A stretch of 64,000 nt of DNA, from the NCBI RefSeq assembly GCF_000153185.1, contig NZ_CH724149.1:1-64000 (forward strand), in the 5' to 3' direction. The position numbers were made by a program, and so were the translations under genes. The notes under the pieces were generated by a model, which had not been told where the DNA came from, searched no databases, and worked only from the letters and a program-made list of their open reading frames with translations. The stretch is from Reinekea blandensis MED297 (GTDB lineage Bacteria; Pseudomonadota; Gammaproteobacteria; Pseudomonadales; Natronospirillaceae). This document shows, piece after piece, positions 9,140-18,292 of the stretch. Each line of letters starts with the position of its first letter. Position 1 is the stretch's first letter.

Positions 9140-11155
9140 TTGATAAAACCTCGTTACTGGATTGCCTTAAGCGCGCTGCTCTTGTTAACGCTGACGGTTG
9201 TTGTCTCTCACTGGCCGTCGACGATGTCATTGGGTCTGCCTAATAGTCCTTATCAAACGGTATCGACCTGGCCTGAGTTTGAGCGTCCCGTCGACGCAGC
9301 GCTTGAAGCGAGAATCGACGACATTCTTCAGACCATGACGTTGCGTCAGAAAGTCGGTCAGATGACTCAGGGCGAAATTCAACACGTCAGACCGTCGCAG
9401 GCGAAAGAATATGGTTTGGGTTCGGTGTTGAATGGCGGTGGCAGCTGGCCCGGTAAAACACCCTTTCATGTGTTGGAGGATTGGTTGGAACTGGCCGATG
9501 CCTATTGGCTCGCTTCAACCGAATCCGCGACTGGGATTCCATTGTTATGGGGGACCGATGCCGTGCACGGACACAACAACCTGCAGGGTGCTACGTTGTT
9601 TCCACACAACATCGCTTTGGGTGCAACCGGTGACTTGGAACTGGTGCGTTCGATTGCGGCGGTGACGGCCGACCAGGTTCGCGCCAGTGGTGTGGATTGG
9701 ACCTTTGCACCGACGGTTGCCATTGCCGATAACCCGGCCTGGGGTCGAAGCTATGAAAGTTTTTCGCAGGATGCCGATGCCGTGTTTCACTTTGCCAAAG
9801 CAGTTGTCGAAGGTTACCAGCAGGGTCAAAACGCGCCGGGTATTCTGGCAACCGCCAAGCACTTTATTGGTGATGGCGCGACGCGCAATGGCGTCGATCA
9901 GGGCGATGCCTGGGTGTCGGAAGCGATACTGCGTGAACGGCATGCTCAGGGTTTTTATGGTGCGTTGGACGCTGATGTCCAGGTGATCATGGCCTCGTTC
10001 AACAGCTGGTGGACGAAACGATTACACGGTCATGAGTATCTGCTAACCGATGTACTCAAAAAACAAATGGGTTTCGATGGCTTTGTGATTTCCGATTGGA
10101 ATGGCATTAACGATGTTTACCAATGCCTGCCAAATTCGTGTCCGCAAGCCATCAATGCCGGCATCGATATGGTGATGGTGCCCACGGCGTGGAAAGCCTT
10201 TATCGATAACACCGTTGCTTCGGTTGAAGCCGGGGACATACCCATGAGCCGAATCGATGACGCCGTCCGTCGCATTCTGCGCGTGAAGCTGCGCAGCGGT
10301 CTGTTTGAACAGCCCCGGCCTTCTGAACGCATCGGTGCCGGAGACGAGTCGGCGGTAAACTCTCCAGAGTTGAATGCGCTGGCGCGACAAGCGGTTCGGC
10401 AGTCGACCGTGTTATTGAAAAACAATGATCAGGTGTTGCCGTTGAATCCAGCGGGTCGATATTTGGTTACCGGTCTTGCCCATCGAATCGCGATTCAAGC
10501 CGGTGGCTGGTCGCTGAACTGGCAAGGCGGCGCTTACGACAATGACTATTTTGGACCGTCGGCGACGTTGTTGGATGGACTCAGGGAATGGACAGGGGCA
10601 AACAATGGTTCACTGCAGGTGGGCTTGCCGGGCGTCAACGAAAAGCTCGACGCCGATGCGGCCATCGTGGTGCTCAGTGAGCGCAGTTACGCGGAAGGCG
10701 AGGGCGACTTAACCGCCTGGCAATCGTCTGCAGCCGAAAAGCAGACGGGATTTGATGGCATTGCGCAGTTGTCGGCCATTCAACAACGTTATCCGGAACT
10801 GCCCATCGTCACCATTGTGATCGCTGGACGGCCGCTGTGGATGAATCCACAAATTAACGTATCGGATGCCTTTGTGATGGGCTGGTTGCCGGGCACTCAA
10901 GGCGCCGGTATAGCTGACCTTTTGTTTGGGGAACATCCTTTTACCGGGCGGCTGCCCTTCAACTGGCCGGCCGATGATTGCGAAGGTTTACCTCGGAGCA
11001 CCCGACGTGCCGCCTTTGCTGTGGGCTACGGTTTGACCACGGACCAGACTGTAATCGTCCCCGAGTTAAAAGCACAGCCAGCCAGAGAGATTGGCACCAA
11101 TGGCCTCGCGCCTGACTGTGTTTGGCAGCGTGTACTGCTGAGCCCGTTTCAGTAA
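9140..11155 (+). CDS. GH3 exo-beta-glucosidase, exported
   Basis: Retaining glycoside hydrolase family 3 enzyme that removes glucose from non-reducing ends of beta-glucan oligomers. The start is a TTG at 9140 with AAGG 9 bases upstream; no better ATG exists before the signal or anchor segment (residues 5-27). The (beta/alpha)8 domain runs about 45-390 with MTLRQKVGQMTQGEI, LLWGTDAVHGHNN, GRSYESFSQD, the KHF motif, and GFVISDWNG, where Asp319 is the nucleophile. The GH3_C domain runs about 410-640. It lacks the extra C-terminal sandwich domain of longer ExoP-like relatives. It probably acts in the periplasm or on the outer surface, cleaving products of the neighbouring endoglucanases. Close relatives cleave both beta-1,3 and beta-1,4 links. 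Confidence 0.92.
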   Translation: MIKPRYWIALSALLLLTLTVVVSHWPSTMSLGLPNSPYQTVSTWPEFERPVDAALEARIDDILQTMTLRQKVGQMTQGEIQHVRPSQAKEYGLGSVLNGGGSWPGKTPFHVLEDWLELADAYWLASTESATGIPLLWGTDAVHGHNNLQGATLFPHNIALGATGDLELVRSIAAVTADQVRASGVDWTFAPTVAIADNPAWGRSYESFSQDADAVFHFAKAVVEGYQQGQNAPGILATAKHFIGDGATRNGVDQGDAWVSEAILRERHAQGFYGALDADVQVIMASFNSWWTKRLHGHEYLLTDVLKKQMGFDGFVISDWNGINDVYQCLPNSCPQAINAGIDMVMVPTAWKAFIDNTVASVEAGDIPMSRIDDAVRRILRVKLRSGLFEQPRPSERIGAGDESAVNSPELNALARQAVRQSTVLLKNNDQVLPLNPAGRYLVTGLAHRIAIQAGGWSLNWQGGAYDNDYFGPSATLLDGLREWTGANNGSLQVGLPGVNEKLDADAAIVVLSERSYAEGEGDLTAWQSSAAEKQTGFDGIAQLSAIQQRYPELPIVTIVIAGRPLWMNPQINVSDAFVMGWLPGTQGAGIADLLFGEHPFTGRLPFNWPADDCEGLPRSTRRAAFAVGYGLTTDQTVIVPELKAQPAREIGTNGLAPDCVWQRVLLSPFQ

Positions 11156-11235
11156 TCTCACTGAATCGAAACGACTAAGCTGATAGTTCGGCTGAAAATG
11201 AGTAAGCTAACGGGCTTGTTTAAAAGGAGCTTTTC

Positions 11236-11697
11236 GTGAAAAAACTGACTATCTCACTTGCCACCCTGTTTTCCTTGGCGTTGTTTGCTTTGCCTGCGAC
11301 CGCTGACCTACCTGAAAAAACCAATCGGGTGGTGAACGTGCTGGAAGATTATGGTTATGAAGTGACCGTGGGTGAGGAATACATTGAAGCCACCCATGAA
11401 GACCATCTCGACCTGACCATTGAAGCGTTTTACGACGGTATGCTGTTCACCAGCTACTTCATTACCGGCGATTACGGTCACACCAACATGGCGGCCTATC
11501 TGGAACTGATCAATGAGCTGAATCAGGGCGCGGTTTCGACACGTTATTACATCGACTTCGAAGGCGATTTTTTGATCGAAGGCTTTTATCCAGGAAAATA
11601 CAAGAAAAAACAGTTGGAAGCCTTTCTGGAATCGCTCTATGTCGATGAAGAAGATCTTTACGACCGAGCCGATGAGATCAACGAATATCTGAACTGA
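11236..11697 (+). CDS. Periplasmic YbjN-domain-like protein
   Basis: 153-residue precursor with a clean signal peptide (hydrophobic 4-20, cleavage after ATA at about 21-23). The mature part resembles the YbjN domain, a small alpha/beta fold related to the type III secretion chaperone fold; function is not established. AAGGAG lies just before the GTG/ATG region at 11225-11230. A strong intrinsic terminator follows, so it is a one-gene unit. Confidence 0.6.
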   Translation: MKKLTISLATLFSLALFALPATADLPEKTNRVVNVLEDYGYEVTVGEEYIEATHEDHLDLTIEAFYDGMLFTSYFITGDYGHTNMAAYLELINELNQGAVSTRYYIDFEGDFLIEGFYPGKYKKKQLEAFLESLYVDEEDLYDRADEINEYLN

Positions 11698-11710
11698 TGT
11701 ACTAATAAGA

Positions 11711-11737
11711 AAGCGGGCTTGGCCCGCTTTTTTATTT
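11711..11737 (+). terminator. Intrinsic terminator
   Basis: AAGCGGGC-TTG-GCCCGCTT stem followed by TTTTATTT, directly after the YbjN-like gene. Textbook Rho-independent terminator. Confidence 0.92.
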
Positions 11738-11754
11738 ATCCAGGAGACCGTACG

Positions 11755-12258
11755 ATGCCAAACTTTACCATTCGTGAAGCCCGCGATTCTGACTGGGAAC
11801 ACATCTGGCCGATATTTCACAACATCGTTGCCGCCGCAGACACTTACGGGTTCGATCCGGACACCGATTACGATGCGGGACGAACGTTGTGGATGACACT
11901 GCCGAGGAAAACCTATGTTGTTGAAGCGAACGGCCGAACACTGGGCACGTACTATGTAAAAACCAATCAGCAGGGGCCCGGTTCGCACGTTTGTAATTGT
12001 GGTTACATGGTCGCACCCGATGCGCGCGGTCGCGGCCTCGCCAGTGCGATGTGCGAGCATTCGCAACAGGTGGCGGTTGAGCTGGGTTATCGCGCCATGC
12101 AATTTAACTTTGTTGCGTCGAGTAACGAAGGCGCCGTTCGGCTTTGGCAGAAGCTGGGTTTTGATGTGGTTGGGCGATTACCTGAAGCGTTTGAACACCC
12201 GACGCTTGGGATGGTGGATGCGTTGGTGATGTATAAGCTGCTTGAGGCTCACGCCTAA
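11755..12258 (+). CDS. GNAT acetyltransferase
   Basis: 167-residue N-acetyltransferase. The ATG at 11755 has AGGAG 8 bases upstream and starts at the first strand of the fold (MPNFTIREARDSDW). Motif A is NCGYMVAPDARGRGLASAMC, and the C-terminal NEGAVRLWQKLGFDVVGRLP is the usual motif B. It lies within 20 bases of the preceding terminator, so its transcription probably depends on a promoter inside the previous gene or on read-through. Relatives act on amino acids, toxins such as phosphinothricin, or proteins; the substrate is not visible. Confidence 0.88.
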   Translation: MPNFTIREARDSDWEHIWPIFHNIVAAADTYGFDPDTDYDAGRTLWMTLPRKTYVVEANGRTLGTYYVKTNQQGPGSHVCNCGYMVAPDARGRGLASAMCEHSQQVAVELGYRAMQFNFVASSNEGAVRLWQKLGFDVVGRLPEAFEHPTLGMVDALVMYKLLEAHA

Positions 12259-12261
12259 AAA

Positions 12262-12279
12262 GCAAAACCGTTGTTTTGC
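12262..12279 (+). terminator. Hairpin after acetyltransferase gene
   Basis: GCAAAAC-CGTT-GTTTTGC, 7-bp stem immediately after the stop codon. No downstream T-run beyond CATTT, so termination strength is doubtful. Confidence 0.4.
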
Positions 12280-12430
12280 CATTTCTGCACGTAAAAACGT
12301 CATCTGGCACGCTGATGTTTTCGTAACCGATCAATTAAGGCGTCTATACTTGACGCAACTTCGATAAAACAGCGGCAGAATCGACAAGTCATGCATATAC
12401 TCTTCTCTAAACTGTTGTCAATTTGGTCAA

Positions 12431-14548
12431 ATGACTGTTGAGTTCAAAACCGTCGATGAGGCGCTGGATTTCTACTGGGATCAGATGCTGACCGATCCGG
12501 CCACCACGCTGGTCGGTGTGGAAGCGATGTTAGTCAGTACGCCCGTAACCCATGAGCGTTATCCGCATCTGGAGTTTTACCGCGCCTGTTGCTTTCTGTA
12601 TTTAGGTCAGTTGCAGGAAGCGCTGGAGGCTCTAGACCTGTTACTCGACAAGGCCTTCAACGTCGGTGATCAGCATCAGCAGCGTCGGGTTCAGAACTCC
12701 CGCGGCATGGTACTGAAAAGTCTGGGACGTTTTGACGAAGCCGCACAGGCATTGGAGGCGTCGGCCGAACTGTGTCAGGTTCTGAAAATGCCGGAAGCGG
12801 AAATACCAGTTCGTTTGAACCTGGCAAACCTCTTTCTCGAACTGGAAGATCAGGTAACGGCACAGTGGCAGCTGAACCTGATTTTCGGTTTGCCGATGGC
12901 TCAGATCAGCGATGAGTGGGCCGGTGAACTGGAGTTTCTGAAAGCGCGCATTGCCATTGGCCGTTTTGATTTTGGTGACGCTCAGGACTCCATTAAAAAC
13001 GCCTTATCGGTCGCCGAGAAACTGGCCTACCACCATCTTCGCGTGAACGCTCTAACCCTTCTGGGCCGGGTCCACCGCCTTCAGGGTGCGCTCGAGTCGG
13101 CCGTGGCGATTCTGGAAGACGTTATTGGTGACCCAGGGTTTGAGCTCGAAGGCGTACTCGGCGTGACTGCCTATGTTGAGTTAATCAAGGCGCTGATGAG
13201 TCTGGGTTGGTATGAGCGCGCGGCGACTTTTATCGCGCAGGCTCAGAAGATTCTGGATCGTCAGTACAACAGTAAGTTTCAGTATCAGATTCTCGAACTG
13301 ACGGCCGCCAGTGCCGCGCATTCCGGCGGCTACGAAAAGGCCTATCTGGCTTCCCAGGAAGCATCTCGGCTACGACAATCGGTGAACAGTGATCAGGTGA
13401 AGCACTCGTTGGCGATTGAGCGCCATCAGCGGGAGCAGACGCGCTTGCAAGCCGAGCGCCACCTGACCGAGCGGGAAAATGAACTGCTCAAAGCCTCACA
13501 GCGACGATTGGAAGTGGTGAACGAGTTTGCCCGGGAACTGGCCTCCACGCGAGATACCCTGCAACTGGGGTACGCCATTTACGCACTGATGAAAAAGCAC
13601 TTTGATGCCCACGTGATTGCACTGGCGAGTAACGATGAGCCTAACCGATGCCTGACGTATCGGGCCATTATTGAACGAAACCAGGCATTGCCGTTGTATT
13701 GTTTGTCTTATGATCTGGAAGACAGCCGGATGGTTCAAACGGTACGGCAGGGTGAACCGCTGGTGTTTCACGATGACGACCCTCTGATTGGCTACGGTGA
13801 TCCCACTCTGGTTCCTTTGTCACAGCTCTTTTTGCCGCTGAAACTCAATGATGAGTTGGTTGCGGTGTTGTCTTGTCAGAGCAGTCAGGTCGGACATTTT
13901 CAGGGCGACGACCTTGAGCTGATTCTGGCGATTGCGCCATTTTTGACGTTGGCGGTCGACAATGCGCGCAGTCATGAGCACGTGTATGAGCTGAATCAGC
14001 AGTTACGCGAAGAAAAAACCACCATTGAGCAGGCGCGTAAGCAGATTGAACATCTGGCTAACCACGACATGTTGACCGATCTGCCCAATCGACGCGCGCT
14101 GGATGAGCGATTGGATCTGCTGATGGACTCGCCAGAGCCCTTTGCTTTTGCTTATGTCGACCTGGATGGTTTTAAGCCGATTAACGATCAGCATGGTCAT
14201 GCAGTCGGCGATGCTGTACTCAAGGTGGTCAGTCAGCGACTTCGGCATGTACTGCGCCAATCGGACTTTGCCGCTCGCATCGGCGGAGATGAGTTTGTGT
14301 TGATTCTGTTTCAGGAAACCAAGCAGGACGACCTGACGTCCGCTCTGCAGCGGATTCTCGACAGTATCCGGCAACCCATTTCTATTGAGCAACGGCTGTT
14401 GCATGTCTCGGCGAGTATCGGTGTGGTGCGATACAACCAAGAAGTTCACAGCCGAACCGAACTGCTGCACTTCTCTGACCAGGCCATGTATCACGCCAAG
14501 CGCGGCGGGGTTGGTGGCATTCACTTCTTTGAACCCGACACGAACTAA
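12431..14548 (+). CDS. TPR-GAF-like-GGDEF diguanylate cyclase
   Basis: Synthesises cyclic di-GMP from two GTP. Residues about 1-330 are helical repeats of the TPR type (AALEASAELCQVL, NLANLFLELEDQ and similar), 330-365 is a charged coiled-coil stretch, about 370-520 looks like a GAF-type sensor domain, a second short coiled coil follows, and 545-705 is the GGDEF domain. The active site RIGGDEF (Gly618-Phe622) is intact, and RQSD at 609-612, five residues before it, is an intact inhibitory I-site, so product inhibition is expected. There is no membrane segment or EAL domain. The architecture suggests a soluble cyclase controlled by protein partners through the TPRs. The long 5' gap (12280-12430) holds its promoter. 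Confidence 0.92.
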   Translation: MTVEFKTVDEALDFYWDQMLTDPATTLVGVEAMLVSTPVTHERYPHLEFYRACCFLYLGQLQEALEALDLLLDKAFNVGDQHQQRRVQNSRGMVLKSLGRFDEAAQALEASAELCQVLKMPEAEIPVRLNLANLFLELEDQVTAQWQLNLIFGLPMAQISDEWAGELEFLKARIAIGRFDFGDAQDSIKNALSVAEKLAYHHLRVNALTLLGRVHRLQGALESAVAILEDVIGDPGFELEGVLGVTAYVELIKALMSLGWYERAATFIAQAQKILDRQYNSKFQYQILELTAASAAHSGGYEKAYLASQEASRLRQSVNSDQVKHSLAIERHQREQTRLQAERHLTERENELLKASQRRLEVVNEFARELASTRDTLQLGYAIYALMKKHFDAHVIALASNDEPNRCLTYRAIIERNQALPLYCLSYDLEDSRMVQTVRQGEPLVFHDDDPLIGYGDPTLVPLSQLFLPLKLNDELVAVLSCQSSQVGHFQGDDLELILAIAPFLTLAVDNARSHEHVYELNQQLREEKTTIEQARKQIEHLANHDMLTDLPNRRALDERLDLLMDSPEPFAFAYVDLDGFKPINDQHGHAVGDAVLKVVSQRLRHVLRQSDFAARIGGDEFVLILFQETKQDDLTSALQRILDSIRQPISIEQRLLHVSASIGVVRYNQEVHSRTELLHFSDQAMYHAKRGGVGGIHFFEPDTN

Positions 14549-14669
14549 CCTGTGACCGTTTTTTATCCCGTATAGCAGGCGGCGACCTACTCATGCCATT
14601 TTGATCACAGTGAAGCAGCATGATGACTGAATAGTATCAGAAAGGGGCGCGCTAGGATCACTTTTCATT

Positions 14670-14688
14670 GGATTCTCCATTAGAATCC
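14670..14688. promoter_or_regulatory. Inverted repeat upstream of permuted GH3
   Basis: GGATTCT-CCATT-AGAATCC, a perfect 7-bp inverted repeat about 80 bases before the start. Could be a second operator or part of the promoter region; no known consensus matches. Confidence 0.3.
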
Positions 14689-14698
14689 CCATTACGTT

Positions 14699-14710
14699 GT
14701 AACCGGTTAC
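14699..14710. promoter_or_regulatory. LacI-type operator GTAACCGGTTAC
   Basis: A perfect 12-bp palindrome with the central CG typical of LacI/GalR-family operators, 59 bases before the permuted GH3 start. Its arms differ from the TGTAAGCGCTTACA sites elsewhere in the window, so a different LacI-type regulator may bind here. A near-copy of the arms occurs at 62265-62280. Confidence 0.6.
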
Positions 14711-14768
14711 CTGAGGCTCCTTGTCATCTTAGGAACCCCAGCCCAAATTCAGTATGGAAGTAGTAATT

Positions 14769-17540
14769 ATGACCCCAATGACGCCCACTTTCGCCCAGCA
14801 GAATCTGATTCCGATCAGTCGCCAGGCCGCGACCGAAGGCATTGTACTTTTGGAAAACCTTGAGCAAACCCTGCCGTTGACAGAAGGCGAAACGCTCTCG
14901 GTTTTTGGCCGTTGCCAGATTGATACCTATCGCAGCGGGACCGGTTCCGGTGGCGCGGTGAATGTGCCTTATGCGATCAGTATTCTTCAGGGGTTGCGCG
15001 AGTCTGAACAGGTGACCGTGAATGAAACGTTGGCGGGTGTTTACGAGCAGTGGATTGGTCAGAACCCTTTCGACGACGGCGGTGGCGGTTGGGCCGCGGA
15101 GCCCTGGTTCCAGCAGGAGATGCCACTGACGGAGGCCCTGGTAGCCGAAGCCGCAGAGGCGAGCCATGTGGCCTTGGTCGTCATTGGCCGTACTGCCGGC
15201 GAGGATCAGGACAACGCCGATGCTCCTGGCAGTTATCGCTTAACCGACACCGAGCTCGCGATGATGGAGCTGGTCTGTGCCCGCTTTGATCGTGTCATCG
15301 TGGTGTTAAACGTGACCAACATCATTGATATGTCCTGGCTGAGTACATTGCAGGGACGTGATTCCATTAAGGCTGTCTTGTATAGCTGGGCCGCGGGAAT
15401 GGAAGGTGGACATGCGCTTGCAGACGTACTTGCCGGACTCGAATCTCCCAGTGGTCGTTTGACCGACACCATCGCCTGGCGACTCGAAGACTATCCGTCA
15501 TCGGCCAACTTTGGCCGACGTGATTACAACTGCTATGCCGAAGACATCTATGTCGGTTATCGCTATTTTGAAACCTTCAAGCCCGATGCCGTGCAGTACC
15601 CCTTCGGTGCCGGGTTGTCGTACACCCGGTTTGAACAGGCCCTGCAGCGATACAGTCTGCAGGGCGAAGGTGCGAGCGCTCAGCTGAAGTTTGAGTTCTC
15701 AGTCACCAATTTGGGTGATCAGGCTGGCAAAGAGGTGGTGCAACTTTATGTTGAAGCCCCTCAGGGTCAGCTCGGTAAGCCAGCGCGGGCTCTTGCCGGG
15801 TTTACCAAAACCGAAACGCTGGCACCCGGCGCAACCACCAACGTGGTCATCACTGTACCACTGTCGGTTCTGGCGTCTTACGACGACAGCGGCGTCACCG
15901 GTTATCCGAATGCTTATGTGCTTGAGGCAGGTGACTATCGCTTCTATTCCGGTGGTGATGTCCGGACGGCGCAGCGAATTGACGCTGACTGGTCTCAGAC
16001 CGAGTTGCTGGTGATTGAGCAGCTCACTGAAGCGCTGGCCCCGATTCGTCCGTTTGCGCGCATGAAACCGGGTGCGCAGCTCGACGATGGCACCTATGAA
16101 CTGACTTACGAAGCGGCGCCCCAGCGAAAAATTTCTCTCGCCGAGCGTATGCGATCCAATCGGCCGGCGGATCTTGCCATCACCGGCGATCAGGGTATTC
16201 GCCTGATCGATGTGAAGAATGGTGATGCAAGCCTGGAAGACTTTGTCGCCCAGATGAGCGTTGAACAGCTGGCCACCATTGTGCGCGGAGAAGGCATGTG
16301 CAGCCCGAAGGTGACGCCGGGGACGGCGGCGGCGTTTGGTGGCGTGACCGATGATCTCTTTGCGCTGGGCATTCCTATCGCCGCGGCAGCCGATGGCCCG
16401 TCCGGAATTCGAATGGACAGTGGTCACAAAGCGACTCAGGTTCCCATCGGCACCTTGCTGGCCTGTACCTGGAACGCCGAGTTGAACGAGAAACTGTTTG
16501 CTGGCGTTGGTGACGAACTTCGTGCCAACGACATTGATACGCTGTTGGGCCCGGGAATTAATATTCACCGTCACCCGTTGAACGGTCGGAACTTTGAGTA
16601 TTTTTCAGAAGATCCGCTGATGACGGGTGCGATGGCGGCTGCGCAAACCCGTGGGCTGGGTCAGGCCGGTGTCTTTGCCACACTCAAACATCTGGTTGCA
16701 AACGATCAGGAAACCGCCCGTGTCGATGTCGACAGCGTCGTCTCGCAACGGGCGTTACGTGAAGTGCATCTGAAACCGTTTGAACTGGCGGTGAAAGAAG
16801 GCAATGCCAAAAGCATCATGACGGCCTACAACCCGGTGAACGGTCACTGGACCGCATCGAGTTACGATCTCAACACCACTATCGTTCGCGGTGAGTGGGC
16901 GTTCACTGGCATCCTGATGACCGACTGGTGGGCGAAGATGAATGATCCGGTGTTGGGCGGCACCGAAGCCCGCAACTTTACTTCCTTCATGGTGCGCTCG
17001 CAGAACGATCTGTACATGGTGGTGGAAAACGACGGTGCCGGTCGCAATGCGATGGACGATGACACGCTGGCCGCTTTAGACGCCGGAACGCTGAGCATCG
17101 GCGAACTGCAACGCAGTGCGATGAACATCTGCCGATTCATCATGAATGCGCCGGTGATGGAGCGTCCGTTGAAGGCATACGAACCGGTAAAAACCTTTGC
17201 ACCCGATGCCTCACTATCTAAAGACGACACCATCAGCATTGCACATCCGCTGGAACTCAACCTGTCAAATCACGCGACGATGGTGATCGACGTGCCGGAG
17301 GACGGCGTGTATCGCGTGCACGGTAAACTGCGCTATGACCGCAATGGTCAGGCACAGTCAACGTGCAGTTTGCATCTGAACAATGAGTTCAGTCAGTCAC
17401 TGTCGATCAACGGAACCGACGGTAAGGTTGTCGATGTCGACGGCTTAGAGATTCGCCTGGGTGCCGGTTGTTACGAGATGGACATCGACTTCGTTAAACC
17501 TGGCCTGGTGATTGAAACGCTGTCGTTTATTCGCGCTTAG
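14769..17540 (+). CDS. GH3 beta-glucosidase with permuted domain order
   Basis: Cytoplasmic family 3 glycosidase of 923 residues. The domains are in the reverse of the usual order: GH3_C first (about 15-290: ATEGIVLLENLEQTLPL to FGAGLSYTRFEQ), then a fibronectin-III-like domain (about 300-390: EVVQLYVEAP), then the catalytic barrel (about 480-800: DGPSGIRM, GRNFEYFSEDP, the KHL segment, and GILMTDWW with the nucleophile Asp near 719), then a C-terminal sandwich domain (about 820-923) of CBM6-like character. Permuted GH3 enzymes are known from Butyrivibrio and Ruminococcus. The ATG at 14769 has GGAAG 7 bases upstream; an ATG at 14754 is less likely. No signal peptide, so it should act on imported oligomers. 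A LacI-type palindrome lies upstream. Confidence 0.93.
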   Translation: MTPMTPTFAQQNLIPISRQAATEGIVLLENLEQTLPLTEGETLSVFGRCQIDTYRSGTGSGGAVNVPYAISILQGLRESEQVTVNETLAGVYEQWIGQNPFDDGGGGWAAEPWFQQEMPLTEALVAEAAEASHVALVVIGRTAGEDQDNADAPGSYRLTDTELAMMELVCARFDRVIVVLNVTNIIDMSWLSTLQGRDSIKAVLYSWAAGMEGGHALADVLAGLESPSGRLTDTIAWRLEDYPSSANFGRRDYNCYAEDIYVGYRYFETFKPDAVQYPFGAGLSYTRFEQALQRYSLQGEGASAQLKFEFSVTNLGDQAGKEVVQLYVEAPQGQLGKPARALAGFTKTETLAPGATTNVVITVPLSVLASYDDSGVTGYPNAYVLEAGDYRFYSGGDVRTAQRIDADWSQTELLVIEQLTEALAPIRPFARMKPGAQLDDGTYELTYEAAPQRKISLAERMRSNRPADLAITGDQGIRLIDVKNGDASLEDFVAQMSVEQLATIVRGEGMCSPKVTPGTAAAFGGVTDDLFALGIPIAAAADGPSGIRMDSGHKATQVPIGTLLACTWNAELNEKLFAGVGDELRANDIDTLLGPGINIHRHPLNGRNFEYFSEDPLMTGAMAAAQTRGLGQAGVFATLKHLVANDQETARVDVDSVVSQRALREVHLKPFELAVKEGNAKSIMTAYNPVNGHWTASSYDLNTTIVRGEWAFTGILMTDWWAKMNDPVLGGTEARNFTSFMVRSQNDLYMVVENDGAGRNAMDDDTLAALDAGTLSIGELQRSAMNICRFIMNAPVMERPLKAYEPVKTFAPDASLSKDDTISIAHPLELNLSNHATMVIDVPEDGVYRVHGKLRYDRNGQAQSTCSLHLNNEFSQSLSINGTDGKVVDVDGLEIRLGAGCYEMDIDFVKPGLVIETLSFIRA

Positions 17541-17552
17541 TGTTGTGAACAG

Positions 17553-17587
17553 CAGGGTTAGTCCGACAGCTTGTCGGGGTAACCCTG
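17553..17587 (+). terminator. Two-part hairpin after permuted GH3
   Basis: Outer stem CAGGGTTA/TAACCCTG encloses inner stem CCGACA-GCT-TGTCGG. Only TCGTTAATT follows, so it is a terminator candidate without a proper T-run; it may protect the 3' end of the mRNA. Confidence 0.55.
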
Positions 17588-17626
17588 TCGTTAATTGATA
17601 AGAACGCCATGCCTTCAGTGCTGCGC

Positions 17627-18292
17627 TTAAGATACCGAGTTCAAATCGCGCGATCGCGCGCGTTTCCGAACCAGATACAGCTCGCACAATCCTGCATTCA
17701 GGATCCAACCTGCCGTCATACAGATCGCCCGTCCGGTTTCGGTTTGAACGTCCGGCAACAGAAAAAAAGGAATGTGTGTGAACACCTGTGTGCCGGCTCC
17801 CATACCGAGTGCATACGCTCGCAACATCCATCGCCCATGTTCCGGAAACTGTCGACACCACAGCGCGCGCGTGCCAAGACCCAATTGAAGCAGCATGAGG
17901 GTACCAACCACAAGACGAACCAGATATAACACGACACCGTCTAACTCCGGCCAGGGGTAGGTGAGCGTCATCCACACTCCACTCAGCGCACACAGGTAAC
18001 CGGCTGGCAATGTCAGTTTGCCAACTGCGGCATGCAAGCCGGGCCAGCGAACGCGCCACGGTGATAATTGCAGCAGCACACCGGGAGCGTAAATCAGTAC
18101 GCTCAGAATGTGGATAACAACCGGCAATGGCTGGTCCACAAACCGCGCGTTGTCGACCGTTCGAGCGGCACCGCTCGCCAGTGACTCCAGCCGGATCAGG
18201 CCCGCCAGCATCGGAATCAGACACAGTAGAAACCCAAAGACCAGCCAGCCCCAGCCCCACGGTCGTCGTTGAGTACGCAAGAACGTGGCCAT
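17627..18292 (-). CDS. DUF2306-like integral membrane protein
   Basis: 221-residue inner-membrane protein with about six or seven hydrophobic segments, resembling the DUF2306 family of unknown function. The open frame continues upstream with low-complexity Arg/His-rich sequence that is not membrane-like; the ATG at 18292, overlapping the TAA stop of the upstream lipoprotein gene (TAATG), is the natural start: MATFLRTQRRPWGWGW. His and Arg residues at helix ends (HAAVGKL, PEHGRWMLRAYA) are conserved-looking but I cannot assign a ligand. It is the third gene of a minus-strand operon with two Bor-like lipoproteins. Confidence 0.72.
   Translation of the reverse strand: MATFLRTQRRPWGWGWLVFGFLLCLIPMLAGLIRLESLASGAARTVDNARFVDQPLPVVIHILSVLIYAPGVLLQLSPWRVRWPGLHAAVGKLTLPAGYLCALSGVWMTLTYPWPELDGVVLYLVRLVVGTLMLLQLGLGTRALWCRQFPEHGRWMLRAYALGMGAGTQVFTHIPFFLLPDVQTETGRAICMTAGWILNAGLCELYLVRKRARSRDLNSVS

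Noticed and set aside
15699-16574. 291-codon minus-strand frame inside the permuted GH3
   Set aside because: Shadow; the GH3 gene contains all family motifs and the shadow has none.
17445-18260. 271-codon minus-strand frame
   Set aside because: Low-complexity frame overlapping both the GH3 end and the DUF2306-like gene.
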